This document shows, one piece after another, positions 18,214 through 26,836 of a DNA stretch of 32,733 bases. The stretch lies in the NCBI GenBank assembly GCA_003567625.1, contig PWZB01000113.1, forward strand, positions 1-32,733. The letters run 5' to 3'. Origin of the DNA: Bacteroidales bacterium. GTDB taxonomy: Bacteria; Bacteroidota; Bacteroidia; Bacteroidales; UBA7960. Position 1 is the stretch's first letter. Each line of letters starts with the position of its first letter. The position numbers and the translations under genes were made by a program. The notes beneath the pieces are model-generated. The model ran no database searches. It had not been told where the DNA came from and saw only the letters and a program-made list of their open reading frames with translations.

Positions 18214-20676
18214 ATGACAATGTTGCGCTATTGTTCAATATACGTTTTACTGTTGCTGTTTTTAGCATCAAATATGCAGGGGCAGGTTACGAGGATAAGA
18301 GGAACGGTTGTTGACTCCCATACAAAAGAAACGCTTCCGTTTGTCAATGTATCTTTTAAAAACACTACAGTAGGAACAATAACAGACATTAATGGTGAGT
18401 ACTTTATTGAAACGCGTGTTGATGCCGATACTCTTGTAGTATCTTATGTGGGTTATAAACCCCAGGAAAAAGTTGTACAAAAGTTTCGTTACCAGGAAGT
18501 AAATTTTGAGCTTGAGCCCGACATTTATTATCTCGAGGAAGTTGTCATAATCCCCGGAGAAAATCCTGCCCACCCTATATTGCGGAACATTATTGCCAAC
18601 AAACATAAACATGATCCTGAGAGATTTGATTCCTATTTTTATGAAACTTATAACAAGGTAGAGGTTGGTGTTGATAACGTTGATGAGCGTTTGAAGAATC
18701 ACCGTTTGTTGAGGGATTTCCAGTTCATATTCGATTACGTTGATACTTCAGCTATTACGGGCAAGGTGTTTTTGCCGGTATTTATTTCCGAGAGCATGTC
18801 GGATTATTATTACCGTTGTTCGCCGCGGTTTGAGCGCGAGATCATAAAAGCCACAAGCGCCTCGGGGGTTGAAAACGTCAGCCTGTCGGAACTCTCCGGT
18901 CATATCTACCAACAGATAAATATTTACGAAAACTTCCTTAAGGTTTTTGAGCCCGGCTTTGTTAGTCCGGTTTCTGATTACGGGCTTTTTTACTATAATT
19001 ATCATCTGCTCGACAGCGCTTATGTTGATGACAAATGGTGTTATCATATATCTTTTGTTCCGAGAAGGCGGCAGGACAGAACCTTCAGCGGCGACTTCTG
19101 GGTGAATGATACAACGTTTGCCATTAAACAAATCCGTATGCGACTGGCGGAAGATGTCAATTTCAACTTCATAAATGATTTTGTTGCCGAATTTAAATAT
19201 CAGCAACTGGAGGATTCATCGTGGTTTCTGAAACAGGAAAGGCTTTTTTTTGATTTTAATTTAGAACAAAGATTTACCGGCTTTTTCGTGAATAAGACGA
19301 CTTTATACGATAATATTGTGGTCAACGAGAAAATCCCTGATGAAATTTTAAAACTGAGAGACAAAATTGTTGTTGATGACGGGGCATTAAAAAAGGAGCG
19401 TGATTTTTGGGATAAAAACCGTCCGTTACCTTTGACCACACAGGAGGCTGATATTTACAAGATGGTTGATTCCATACAGGAAGTACCGATATACAGGATC
19501 TATGAAAAGCTTGCCGGGATGTTTGTGATGGATCATTATGAGCTGGGGCCTGTAGAACTGGGGCCTTATTTCCGTACTTTCAGCTTTAACGAGATTGAGG
19601 GCAACCGTGTCAGGCTCAGCGGCAGGACAAGCAATAACTTCAGCACCAGTCTTATGATAAGCGCTTATGGTGCCTATGGTGAAAAAGACAACCGTTTTAA
19701 GTATGGTGGAGGTGTTAAATATTTATTTGACAATAATCCTCGTTTTGGAGTTTTTGCTGACGGCAAATATGACATCGAACAGCTTGGGCAGAGTCCTGTG
19801 GCGTTGACCGATGACAATATTTTCAAATCATTGCTCCGCCGAAGCCCCAATTACCAGCTTACAATGGTAAAAGATCTTACTGTTGGCCTTGAGAAAGAAT
19901 GGTTCCAGGGATTTTATAATGTGTTGACATTTACCCACCGCCGCATTGAGCCCAACGAATATGTCCCTTTTATAAAAGAGGAAAACGGTCAGGAAGTTGA
20001 CATGGGTGAATTGAAAACTACGGAAGCAAACTTAAGGTTTCGTTTTACCAAAGATGAAAAGATCCTCAGAGGCGAATTCGAAAGGTTTAGCCTCGGAACT
20101 ACCAGGCCGGTTCTGAATCTTTTTTTTACCGCAGGAGTAAAAGATGTTTTCGAAAGCCAGTATGACTATTTCAAGCTTAGTTTTATTCTTGAGCAAAGAG
20201 TGCCTGTGAGCCCGCTGGGGTTTTTCAGGTATGTGGTTAACGGGGGATGGACTTTCGGCTCAGTGCCTTATCCTTTGCTGCATATGCATCCCGGGAATGA
20301 GACTTATATTTTTGACAGGCACGCTTTCAACATGATGAACTACTATGAGTTTGCCAGCGACAGGTTCGTGAGCGTGTATCTGGCGCATCACTTCCAGGGC
20401 CTGTTTTTCAACAGGATACCATTGATACGCAGGCTTCAGTTACGCGAGGTCGTGTCGGTTAAAGGCTTGATCGGAAGCCTTGATGATTCTCACAGGCAGG
20501 TAATGAATTACCCCGAAGGTCTGCATGGACTGTCGAAACCATATTTTGAAGTCAGCGCAGGTATAGAAAATATCCTTAAGCTCTTCAGAATAGATGCAGT
20601 GTGGAGATTAAGCTACCTCGACCATGAAAATGTTGATAACTTTGGGCTGAGAACAACGATACAGTTTACGTTTTGA
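18214..20676 (+). CDS. DUF5686-family outer-membrane protein with carboxypeptidase-regulatory domain
   Basis: This 820-residue protein has a signal peptide (about 1-23, ending NMQGQ), then a CarboxypepD_reg-like domain at about 25-105 (RIRGTVVDSHTKETLPFV, VSYVGYKPQEK). The rest matches DUF5686: AHPILRNIIANKHKHDPERF and FDSYFYETYNKVEV near 120-150, HISFVPRRRQDRTFSGDFWV near 275 and a C-terminal barrel-like half ending in the aromatic LRTTIQFTF. The family is found in the Bacteroidota outer membrane; its role is poorly defined. An in-frame ATG at 18220 is an equally plausible start (MLRYCSIYVL). It is monocistronic, with the repeat-rich gap after it. Confidence 0.88.
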   Translation: MTMLRYCSIYVLLLLFLASNMQGQVTRIRGTVVDSHTKETLPFVNVSFKNTTVGTITDINGEYFIETRVDADTLVVSYVGYKPQEKVVQKFRYQEVNFELEPDIYYLEEVVIIPGENPAHPILRNIIANKHKHDPERFDSYFYETYNKVEVGVDNVDERLKNHRLLRDFQFIFDYVDTSAITGKVFLPVFISESMSDYYYRCSPRFEREIIKATSASGVENVSLSELSGHIYQQINIYENFLKVFEPGFVSPVSDYGLFYYNYHLLDSAYVDDKWCYHISFVPRRRQDRTFSGDFWVNDTTFAIKQIRMRLAEDVNFNFINDFVAEFKYQQLEDSSWFLKQERLFFDFNLEQRFTGFFVNKTTLYDNIVVNEKIPDEILKLRDKIVVDDGALKKERDFWDKNRPLPLTTQEADIYKMVDSIQEVPIYRIYEKLAGMFVMDHYELGPVELGPYFRTFSFNEIEGNRVRLSGRTSNNFSTSLMISAYGAYGEKDNRFKYGGGVKYLFDNNPRFGVFADGKYDIEQLGQSPVALTDDNIFKSLLRRSPNYQLTMVKDLTVGLEKEWFQGFYNVLTFTHRRIEPNEYVPFIKEENGQEVDMGELKTTEANLRFRFTKDEKILRGEFERFSLGTTRPVLNLFFTAGVKDVFESQYDYFKLSFILEQRVPVSPLGFFRYVVNGGWTFGSVPYPLLHMHPGNETYIFDRHAFNMMNYYEFASDRFVSVYLAHHFQGLFFNRIPLIRRLQLREVVSVKGLIGSLDDSHRQVMNYPEGLHGLSKPYFEVSAGIENILKLFRIDAVWRLSYLDHENVDNFGLRTTIQFTF

Positions 20677-21090
20677 TCTTATGATGTTGTGTTATTTATG
20701 CTTTGTTTATTTGTTAAGCGTTTGAAAATAATTATTGTGAAAATTCCAAACTCAAAATCCCAAGTCCAAAATAAATCCCAATTTTGAAATCCAAAAAGAC
20801 CTAACCTACATAAAGCAGAAATCCAAAGTCCAAAATCCAAAACTCAAAATAAGCTCCAAACCCAAAATCCCAAACCAATTTCTTTTGGAGTTTTGAGCTT
20901 ATTATATTTTCTGCCAAAAATGGTCAGAATTTGAAATGTAAGATACTAAAGTTTTGAAAAAGATTAATAATTATATAATTTAACCTGATTAAAAAAGATA
21001 TTTTTATTTTTAAGATTTGGGATTTATTTTGAACTTTGAACTTTGGATTTGGGATTTTATTAATAGTATTGATATTAACAATTTTTACAG
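20677..21090. repeat. Repeat-rich intergenic region with large inverted repeat
   Basis: The left part (about 20745-20880) is built of degenerate copies of a roughly 8-10 base unit such as CCAAAATC and CCAAAGTC. The right part (about 21012-21058) carries the complement (GATTTGGG, GAACTTTG twice in tandem, GGATTTGGGATTTT). The arms at 20755-20782 and 21012-21058 are inverted relative to each other, with a roughly 14-base difference in length. A nested dyad has AATAAGCTC near 20849 and GAGCTTATT near 20895. No gene is present. Confidence 0.7.
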
Positions 21091-21999
21091 ATGAAAAGGG
21101 TTCTGATCATATATTACACCCAATCGGGCCAGTTGAAGCAGATTGCCGATTCACTGGCCGAGCCTTTGATCAGGGATGAAAATATTGCGGTTGATTACTA
21201 TCGTATCAAGCCTGTTGAGGATTATCCGTTTCCGTGGACTTCAGACGGGTTTTTTGATTGTATGCCCGAGTCGGTTGAAAAGGTTCCGGTTGAGATTAAC
21301 CTTGATGATTTCCCGGCAAAAAATGATTATGACCTTGTAATACTTGCGTACCAGGCCTGGTACCTCTCGCCGGCTATTCCTGTCAGCTCTTTTTTGAAGA
21401 GTGATGTTGCCCGAAATTTTCTTGCAGGCAGGAAGGTTATCACACTGCTTGGCGTAAGGAACATGTGGGTGATGGCGCAGGAGTACGTTAAGGGATGGAT
21501 CAGGGAGCATAAGGCTCAACTGGTGGGCAATATTGTTTTGACGGATAAGGCTCATAACCTGGTGTCGGTTCTGACAATAAAAAAATGGCTGATGGGAGGC
21601 AATAAAGGGCCATACAATATCCTGCCCGAAGCCGGTGTGTCGGAAAAAGACATTAAGGATGCATCACGTTTTGCCGGCCCGGTAATAACTGCTTTAAAGA
21701 ATAATGATTATGAGGGTTTGCAGGATGAGCTTATAGTACTCGGAGCTGTTGGTTTGAAGTACCATTTGATGCAAATGGAGAAGAATGCCTTGAGGATCTT
21801 CAGGATATGGGCAAAACTTATCCGTAAAAAAGGCGAAGCCAAAAACAAAAAGCGACGGATGCGCGTAAGGTTATTTAAGTATTACCTGCTCTTTATTATT
21901 TTTGTAGTGTCGCCCGCCGCGTCGGCAGTGTTCGTTGTTAAAAGGTATTTGTTGTATCCGCTGGCGAAGAAACAATTAAGGTATTATCGGGAGGTTTAG
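21091..21999 (+). CDS. Flavodoxin-fold protein resembling dialkylresorcinol condensing enzyme DarA
   Basis: This 302-residue protein begins with a flavodoxin-like phosphate-binding segment (MKRVLIIYYTQSGQLKQIA) and continues with YRIKPVEDYPFPW, DYDLVILAYQAWYLSPAIP and GRKVITLLGVRNMW. This arrangement recalls DarA-type proteins annotated in dialkylresorcinol and flexirubin pathways of Bacteroidota. A membrane segment lies near the C-terminus (about 263-285, YYLLFIIFVVSPAASAVFVV) between basic stretches. Its usual partner, a KASIII-like DarB ketosynthase, is not in the window, so the specific role is uncertain; a generic flavodoxin or NAD(P)H oxidoreductase is the alternative. Confidence 0.6.
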   Translation: MKRVLIIYYTQSGQLKQIADSLAEPLIRDENIAVDYYRIKPVEDYPFPWTSDGFFDCMPESVEKVPVEINLDDFPAKNDYDLVILAYQAWYLSPAIPVSSFLKSDVARNFLAGRKVITLLGVRNMWVMAQEYVKGWIREHKAQLVGNIVLTDKAHNLVSVLTIKKWLMGGNKGPYNILPEAGVSEKDIKDASRFAGPVITALKNNDYEGLQDELIVLGAVGLKYHLMQMEKNALRIFRIWAKLIRKKGEAKNKKRRMRVRLFKYYLLFIIFVVSPAASAVFVVKRYLLYPLAKKQLRYYREV

Positions 22000-22299
22000 A
22001 GATAAAAGCCTCCAGCCAACAAAACCACCACGTCATTTAGGAGTGAAACGGAATGAGAAATCATTTCGCCTTTTTATCTCTTATTGGTTTTAAGTTTTTC
22101 CGGTATTTTAATATTTTGTTAAAAAATTAATATATTTACACTGTAAAATATTGCATCATAAGATCACACCAAATCGGTGTATCTGCACTACCATATTGCG
22201 AATCCCGGGTACAAACATGTTACCCCAACATAATAAAAAATAAACGATCCTTTGCGATGACAATCAAAACTTAGTTTAATCAAAATAAAGGAGGTCATT
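22000..22299. other. Intergenic region with possible terminator and gene leader
   Basis: Arms GAGATAAAA (about 21999-22007) and TTTTATCTC (about 22073-22081) are complementary over 9 bases across a long spacer that also contains AATGA/TCATT; together they may form the terminator of the flavodoxin-fold gene. The remainder is the leader of the T9SS cargo gene, ending in a strong Shine-Dalgarno site. No other gene is seen. Confidence 0.35.
22288..22295 (+). promoter_or_regulatory. Canonical Shine-Dalgarno site
   Basis: AAGGAGGT lies 4 bases before the ATG at 22300 and fixes that start. Such a full match to the anti-SD is unusual in Bacteroidota, where most starts, including others in this window, lack one. 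Confidence 0.7.
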
Positions 22300-22815
22300 A
22301 TGACAAAAAACTTATGCAGGTTAAAAGCAGCTTTCATTAGCAGGCGTATTTGTGCAGCCGTGCTTTTAACTTTTTTCTTTTCACTTTCAACTCTCCATGC
22401 ACAAGAGGTAATCGCTACCGCGGGCAATCACCATGAAGCCGGTGATATCTCCGTTAGCTGGACACTCGGAGAGACAATTATTGAAACCTTCAAGGCAGGT
22501 GAAAACATACTCACGCAGGGCTTTCACCAGTCGAAACTCACAGTGGTATCAATTGACGAAATTGATTTACCCGGTTATAATATTACGGCATTTCCCAACC
22601 CGGCGAGCAGTTATGTTACGCTGAAAATAGAAGCTGAAAATTATGAGAAGATGAGTTTCCGGCTTTACGACTTTAACGGCAGGCTTATAGAGCGGAACCG
22701 CATTGGCGGCAGCTATACAAACATCTCGTTTGAAGGGCTGAAGCCCGCGGCTTATTTTATCAGGATCATTGAAGATGGTAAAAAGCTGACAACTGTTAAG
22801 ATTATTAAGAAATGA
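22300..22815 (+). CDS. Small T9SS type A sorted secreted protein
   Basis: The 171-residue product has a long N-terminal signal region (about 1-40, with RICAAVLLTFFFSLSTLHAQ). A short mature beta domain follows, with the pattern ATAGNHHEAGDISVSWTLGE and ILTQGFHQSKL, which is common in small T9SS cargo proteins. Residues about 93-171 are the type A sorting domain (ITAFPNPASSYVTLKIE, FRLYDFNGRLIE, LKPAAYFIRIIEDGK, TVKIIKK). It is predicted to be secreted and its tail removed at the surface. The function of the short mature part is unknown. Confidence 0.88.
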   Translation: MTKNLCRLKAAFISRRICAAVLLTFFFSLSTLHAQEVIATAGNHHEAGDISVSWTLGETIIETFKAGENILTQGFHQSKLTVVSIDEIDLPGYNITAFPNPASSYVTLKIEAENYEKMSFRLYDFNGRLIERNRIGGSYTNISFEGLKPAAYFIRIIEDGKKLTTVKIIKK

Positions 22816-22887
22816 TGTGCTGATGTGTTGATTATTTAAATCATCAAATCAAGAAATAAATAGATTAAAAACCAAAACAATTTAAAA

Positions 22888-22923
22888 ATGAAAAAGATTA
22901 TTAATACCTTACTTACTATTTAA
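22888..22923 (+). pseudogene. Start of a broken secreted-protein gene
   Basis: A short plus-strand frame beginning at 22888 reads MKKIINTLLTI and stops at once. This is the normal beginning of a signal peptide. It ends exactly where the truncated 3' end of the ORF6N gene on the other strand begins, so it looks like the 5' stub of a gene cut by recombination. The stub is short and could be chance. Confidence 0.3.
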
Positions 22924-23238
22924 AACGCTTGATAACATTAAAACGCTATGTTCAGTAAAAGCATAGGGTAATTTTCTACTGCCTCCCCAACTTGATGTCG
23001 CAATTTGCGATTTCAAGTTTTCAAATTCAGTTTTTGTTAAACGGAACATAAAATCTGCGGGAAAGCGTTCACAGTTTCGTTTTACCTGCTCATTTAAACG
23101 CCGGGTTTCAACTCCATATAGTTCAGCTAAATCTTTGTCAAGCATAACCTTCTCATTCCTTATCACATATATTTTGCTCATTACTACTTCTTCGGGAATG
23201 ATAATATTATTTTCTTTTTTCATTTTTCTGTTTTTCAA
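22909..23238 (-). pseudogene. ORF6N-domain protein, truncated at the C-terminus
   Basis: The 109-residue frame contains most of an ORF6N domain, a phage- and mobile-element-associated putative DNA-binding domain: VIRNEKVMLDKDLAELYGV, TRRLNEQVKRNCERFPADF, MFRLTKTEFENLKSQIA and LPYAFTEHSVLMLSSVLNS. Family members continue well past this last motif, but here a stop follows immediately after SVLNSK, so the rest of the protein is missing. The break coincides with the start stub at 22888. The domain remnant may be expressed but is probably non-functional. It sits at the downstream edge of the RiPP cluster. Confidence 0.75.
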
Positions 23239-23303
23239 TGTTATGCTTATAAATCTAATATTTATTCTTTAGGTGCCAAATTGTAACCTCAAAAGCACAA
23301 AAT

Positions 23304-25478
23304 TCAATAATTCATCCTCCATACAACCCCAAAATAGATTGTCCTCTTTTGATAATACTCGTGCTTCCTGAAAGAGTAGTCATAATTGTATATTCTCGTT
23401 CTTTCATTTTTGCTGTTCAATAAATTGCTTATAGCGGCAAATGCTATTATTGCCGATTGATCTATACTGAAAAACCGGTTGATGCTTAAGCTGATATTAT
23501 TATAACTTCCATATTGCTCATCGTTGAGATCATCAAACAGCGGCATATATAAATCAAAATCGTCAATATATACCGAGTCGGAAATTCCGGAATAAAAGAG
23601 TCCCGGCCGGGTATTATATGTTAATGACAAATTGAAATATTTCGGGTTATAATAACTCAATGATGTCTTAATAAAGTATTTCAGGGAGTTGGTACCGGTA
23701 TATTGTTCATTATCAATAATAAAAGTTTGATCTAAAAATGTATTCGAGAGAGTAAATCTAAAATACCGGGATATTAACTGTTCGAAATATATCTCAACAC
23801 CCAAATTTTTGATCTCATCAATTTTATTCATTAAATAAAAACTTCCCGGCAAACCTATGTCTTCCCTGCCTGCCACTTTATAATAAATTGCAGAATTGAT
23901 AAGTGTATTTTTTTTATTATAAGAATAGTCTATTGCAAACTGGTAGCTGTCAAACAGCCTGTATTCATACGAGTAATATCTTGGTATCGAATAATTGTGA
24001 TATTTTCCCCCACTTATCAACAGTGAGTGGGAATTACTCATATAATAACGTAATCCTGCCTGGTAGCTTAAATATTGTTTTTGATCGTCAACCGGTATGT
24101 TTGTTCGCAAACCTGATGAAAGAACAAACTTATTACTAATATCCCATTTAAAATAAGAATAACCTTCAAAATTATTGTTTCTTAAAACGGTGTCTTTATG
24201 GTATGAGAGGGCACCCGGAGCCAGATCAACATAAAAAACAGGAATCGTATCTTTTAAATTATAATCGGAATAGCTGTAAGAGGCTCCAATTTGAATAACG
24301 AGGTTATCGAAATTAAACCACTTGTAATCAATCGAGTTATATAATTTTTTGTTTTTATTGTTTGAATTTATAATTCCATATTTGTAACTGGAATTACTGA
24401 AATCGTATCCGAAATTATAGCTTAATATTCCATTGTTTGTGGTGTAGTCAAGATTATTAATGGTAAATCCTCTCTTGTTTTCGGCTAATGAATTGTCCGT
24501 ATAGGAAAAATTTTCTATTTCCATGTCATAATATTCATCTATGTAGTAACTGAATGAGTTGAATGACAGGTTGTCGGTTATTTTCTTGTTAAAATTAAAT
24601 CCGAAATCCATATTGCCAAAGCTGTTTAATCTTTCGAAGCTGCTATTATTGAGGTTTAGGAATAACTCATCGAATTGATAATTTCCATAGGCCTGGAAAA
24701 ATGTTGTTTCGCTGATTTTTTTTGACAGGAACAAGCCGGTATTCGAAAGGCCTGCAGATAGTTGGATTTGATTTGATTTTAATTCATTTATTGTTTCAAT
24801 TTCGACCAGTCCGCCGGTAGAGTTTCCGTATGTTAGTGGTGGATTGCTTGCATATACGTATTGTTCGTTGATAATATCGGTATTAAACAGGCTGAAATTG
24901 CCTATTCCGCTTATTTGGCTGTTTCTGACGGGATTAATAACGGGGACGCCATTTAATGTAACTATTGATCTGTGGGCGGAGCTGCCCCTTAAGGCAGGGT
25001 TGGCAGTTTCGTCAGTATCGGTTGATGACGGCATAAAAGTAATTGCTTTCAGCGGGTCGCCTGCCGAAACAGGGTTCATGTATATATCCAGCCTGTTCAG
25101 TTTTGTAACCGAAAAACTCTCGGAAACAGGGCTCTTCGCTTCGATAATGGCTTCACTCAATAAAGTGATCTTTTCATGTAAAGTGATCTTTAGGGGTTGG
25201 CTTAGATCAATATCACCTAATCTGATTTTCTTTTTTTCATATCCAATGAAAGATATGATCAGCGTATCATCAGGCAACACCTGGTCTAACGATAAGGAAA
25301 AAGAACCATCAATGTCGGTTACGGTGCTTTCCCGTAAATCCGTTAAGTAAACATTTACACCAAAAAGATTATTATTACTACTATCAGCTATTTTCCCCCT
25401 TAACGTTTGTTTTTGTGAAAAACAAATCAGGGGCGTAAAGCAAATAAAAAATAATATTATTATTGATTTTATTTTCAT
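23304..25478 (-). CDS. TonB-dependent receptor at the end of the RiPP cluster
   Basis: This 724-residue outer-membrane protein has a signal peptide (about 1-21, ending CFSQ), a CarboxypepD_reg-like domain at about 24-110 (LRGKIADSSNNNLFGVNVYL, ISFIGYEKKKIRL), a plug at about 118-225 (NPALRGSSAHRSIVTLNGVPV) and a beta-barrel ending in FGVVWRMNY. There is no STN domain, unlike the receptor at 401. The start lies 33 bases after the TPR gene on the same strand, so it is likely part of the azole-RiPP operon. Possible roles are outer-membrane passage or re-uptake of the product, or immunity; these are inferences from context. It could also be an unrelated neighbour. Confidence 0.9.
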   Translation of the reverse strand: MKIKSIIILFFICFTPLICFSQKQTLRGKIADSSNNNLFGVNVYLTDLRESTVTDIDGSFSLSLDQVLPDDTLIISFIGYEKKKIRLGDIDLSQPLKITLHEKITLLSEAIIEAKSPVSESFSVTKLNRLDIYMNPVSAGDPLKAITFMPSSTDTDETANPALRGSSAHRSIVTLNGVPVINPVRNSQISGIGNFSLFNTDIINEQYVYASNPPLTYGNSTGGLVEIETINELKSNQIQLSAGLSNTGLFLSKKISETTFFQAYGNYQFDELFLNLNNSSFERLNSFGNMDFGFNFNKKITDNLSFNSFSYYIDEYYDMEIENFSYTDNSLAENKRGFTINNLDYTTNNGILSYNFGYDFSNSSYKYGIINSNNKNKKLYNSIDYKWFNFDNLVIQIGASYSYSDYNLKDTIPVFYVDLAPGALSYHKDTVLRNNNFEGYSYFKWDISNKFVLSSGLRTNIPVDDQKQYLSYQAGLRYYMSNSHSLLISGGKYHNYSIPRYYSYEYRLFDSYQFAIDYSYNKKNTLINSAIYYKVAGREDIGLPGSFYLMNKIDEIKNLGVEIYFEQLISRYFRFTLSNTFLDQTFIIDNEQYTGTNSLKYFIKTSLSYYNPKYFNLSLTYNTRPGLFYSGISDSVYIDDFDLYMPLFDDLNDEQYGSYNNISLSINRFFSIDQSAIIAFAAISNLLNSKNERTRIYNYDYSFRKHEYYQKRTIYFGVVWRMNY

Positions 25479-25511
25479 TACTGCTTATAAGCTTAATGAA
25501 GATGAGCCTGT

Positions 25512-26315
25512 TTATTTATCGATCAATTTTTGGGCATGTCTGCTTATTGAATAGCTATCGGGATATTCTTCGATGCCTTTATTGAAGTATTTCTTTGCTG
25601 ATTCGAAGTTTTCATCATTTATATATAATTGTATCAACATTGTATAGGCTTCTTCTTTTCCCCATGAAGGCAGGTAGGGGTTACTGATTTTCTGTTCAGG
25701 GAGCGAAATTGCTTTTAACAGGTGTTTTTCTGCTTCCATTCCTCCGCCATATTTTTTAGGGGTATAAAAATCGTTGCTGGCATAAACGTAATGAGCTCTT
25801 AAATTGTCAGGGTCTAATTCCAATGCATTTTTAATATTTCGCTCTATATCTGCTGACACCTTGCCGGCCTGAAAACCGGAATGAAATTGCTGTGAAAAAC
25901 TTTGAAGTAAAGCCAGTAAAGCAAAGTCTTCGGAGTTTTTGCGTTCAATATTTTGTAAAATATTGATGCCCTCCGTAATAGCTTGTTCCGACTTATTTTC
26001 TTCATTATACCGGATGTAGTAAATTGATTTGTAGTAATACAAATAACCCTTCCAATAGAGAAACAGATTATTCGGGCTTTTTGAGTAAGCTTCTTTTAAT
26101 TGATTATGTATCGCTAAAATGGGCTTTAAATCCCCGCCCGTTATACTGCCAACAAAAGCGTTGTAAATTTTGCTTTGAATATTTTTAAGATCATCTTCCG
26201 AATTGATTTGTAAAGTTTCGAGCTGGTCATAATATTCAACACCGGTTTTGTGGTTTTGCGAACAACAAATACCGGAAACCAAAAAACCAAGAATAAGTAA
26301 TGTTTTAATTTTCAT
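25512..26315 (-). CDS. TPR-repeat periplasmic protein of the RiPP cluster
   Basis: The 267-residue product has a hydrophobic signal segment (about 1-19, LLILGFLVSGICCSQ). The position before the Cys is not a standard lipobox, so lipidation is uncertain. The remainder is all-helical with tetratricopeptide-like repeats (NLFLYWKGYLYYYKSIYYI, NALELDPDNLRAHYVYAS, NENFESAKKYFNKGIEEYP-like C-terminus). TPR proteins act as protein-protein adaptors. The ATG overlaps the stop of the preceding metalloprotease gene by 4 bases, so its translation is coupled to the transport and protease genes. A role in bridging the exporter and the outer-membrane receptor is inference. Confidence 0.8.
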   Translation of the reverse strand: MKIKTLLILGFLVSGICCSQNHKTGVEYYDQLETLQINSEDDLKNIQSKIYNAFVGSITGGDLKPILAIHNQLKEAYSKSPNNLFLYWKGYLYYYKSIYYIRYNEENKSEQAITEGINILQNIERKNSEDFALLALLQSFSQQFHSGFQAGKVSADIERNIKNALELDPDNLRAHYVYASNDFYTPKKYGGGMEAEKHLLKAISLPEQKISNPYLPSWGKEEAYTMLIQLYINDENFESAKKYFNKGIEEYPDSYSISRHAQKLIDK

Positions 26316-26836
26316 AGTAGTATGTATTTATAGATTAATAATATTGATAATGTCCATAGCGTAAAATGTATATACCATTTCTTGCTGAATAAATATTCTC
26401 TGTATGCCCTCTGATAAGCAGCTTTGTAGTTAATATTATAATTGCGCTCTTTTATTATGCGCTTAATTTTGTTGTCAAGTTGTATTATCACAAAATCAGA
26501 ATATTTTGGATTTGTTTCAATTAAAAATTGTATAAAGAATGCTAAGATAATTGTATTATTATTAATGACAGCAGAATAAGGATATAATAAAGTATAAACG
26601 ATAAAAGCTGTTAAAAGAATTAAAAAAACTATGAAGCCCGAGAGCTGGTAAAGTATTTTTTTATAATCAGAATTGGCATTATATGCATGAATATAGGTAT
26701 GAGGTATAGGTTTTAAAGCGATTCCGACTTTTTTTATTCTTAATTTTAATAATAGTGCAGACAACAGATGTCCCAATTCATGGAATATATGAAAAACGAT
26801 TAATAAAATGATAATATTAAAAGCCGTTGCAAACAT
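26312..26836 (-). CDS. M50-like membrane zinc metalloprotease, candidate leader peptidase
   Basis: This 174-residue integral membrane protein carries HELGH at residues 19-23, a zinc-binding HExxH motif within the first membrane helix, and NPKYSD at about 109-114, which matches the third-ligand region NPxxD of M50 site-2 proteases. A SGF segment at about 66 sits where M50 enzymes have a Gly-rich loop. Four or five hydrophobic segments are visible. In streptolysin-type clusters a membrane protease of a different family (SagE, CAAX-type) is thought to remove the leader; this protein could do the same here. It overlaps the permease gene by 1 base and the TPR gene by 4. Confidence 0.75.
   Translation of the reverse strand: MFATAFNIIILLIVFHIFHELGHLLSALLLKLRIKKVGIALKPIPHTYIHAYNANSDYKKILYQLSGFIVFLILLTAFIVYTLLYPYSAVINNNTIILAFFIQFLIETNPKYSDFVIIQLDNKIKRIIKERNYNINYKAAYQRAYREYLFSKKWYIHFTLWTLSILLIYKYILL

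Noticed and set aside
18268..19206. Minus-strand frames of 144 and 152 residues
   Set aside because: Both lie antisense to the DUF5686 gene, which has a signal peptide and family motifs.
20745..20880. CRISPR array
   Set aside because: The units are about 8-10 bases, degenerate and without regular unique spacers.
24844..25350. Plus-strand 168-residue frame
   Set aside because: It is antisense to the plug and N-terminal domains of the TonB-dependent receptor at 23304-25478.
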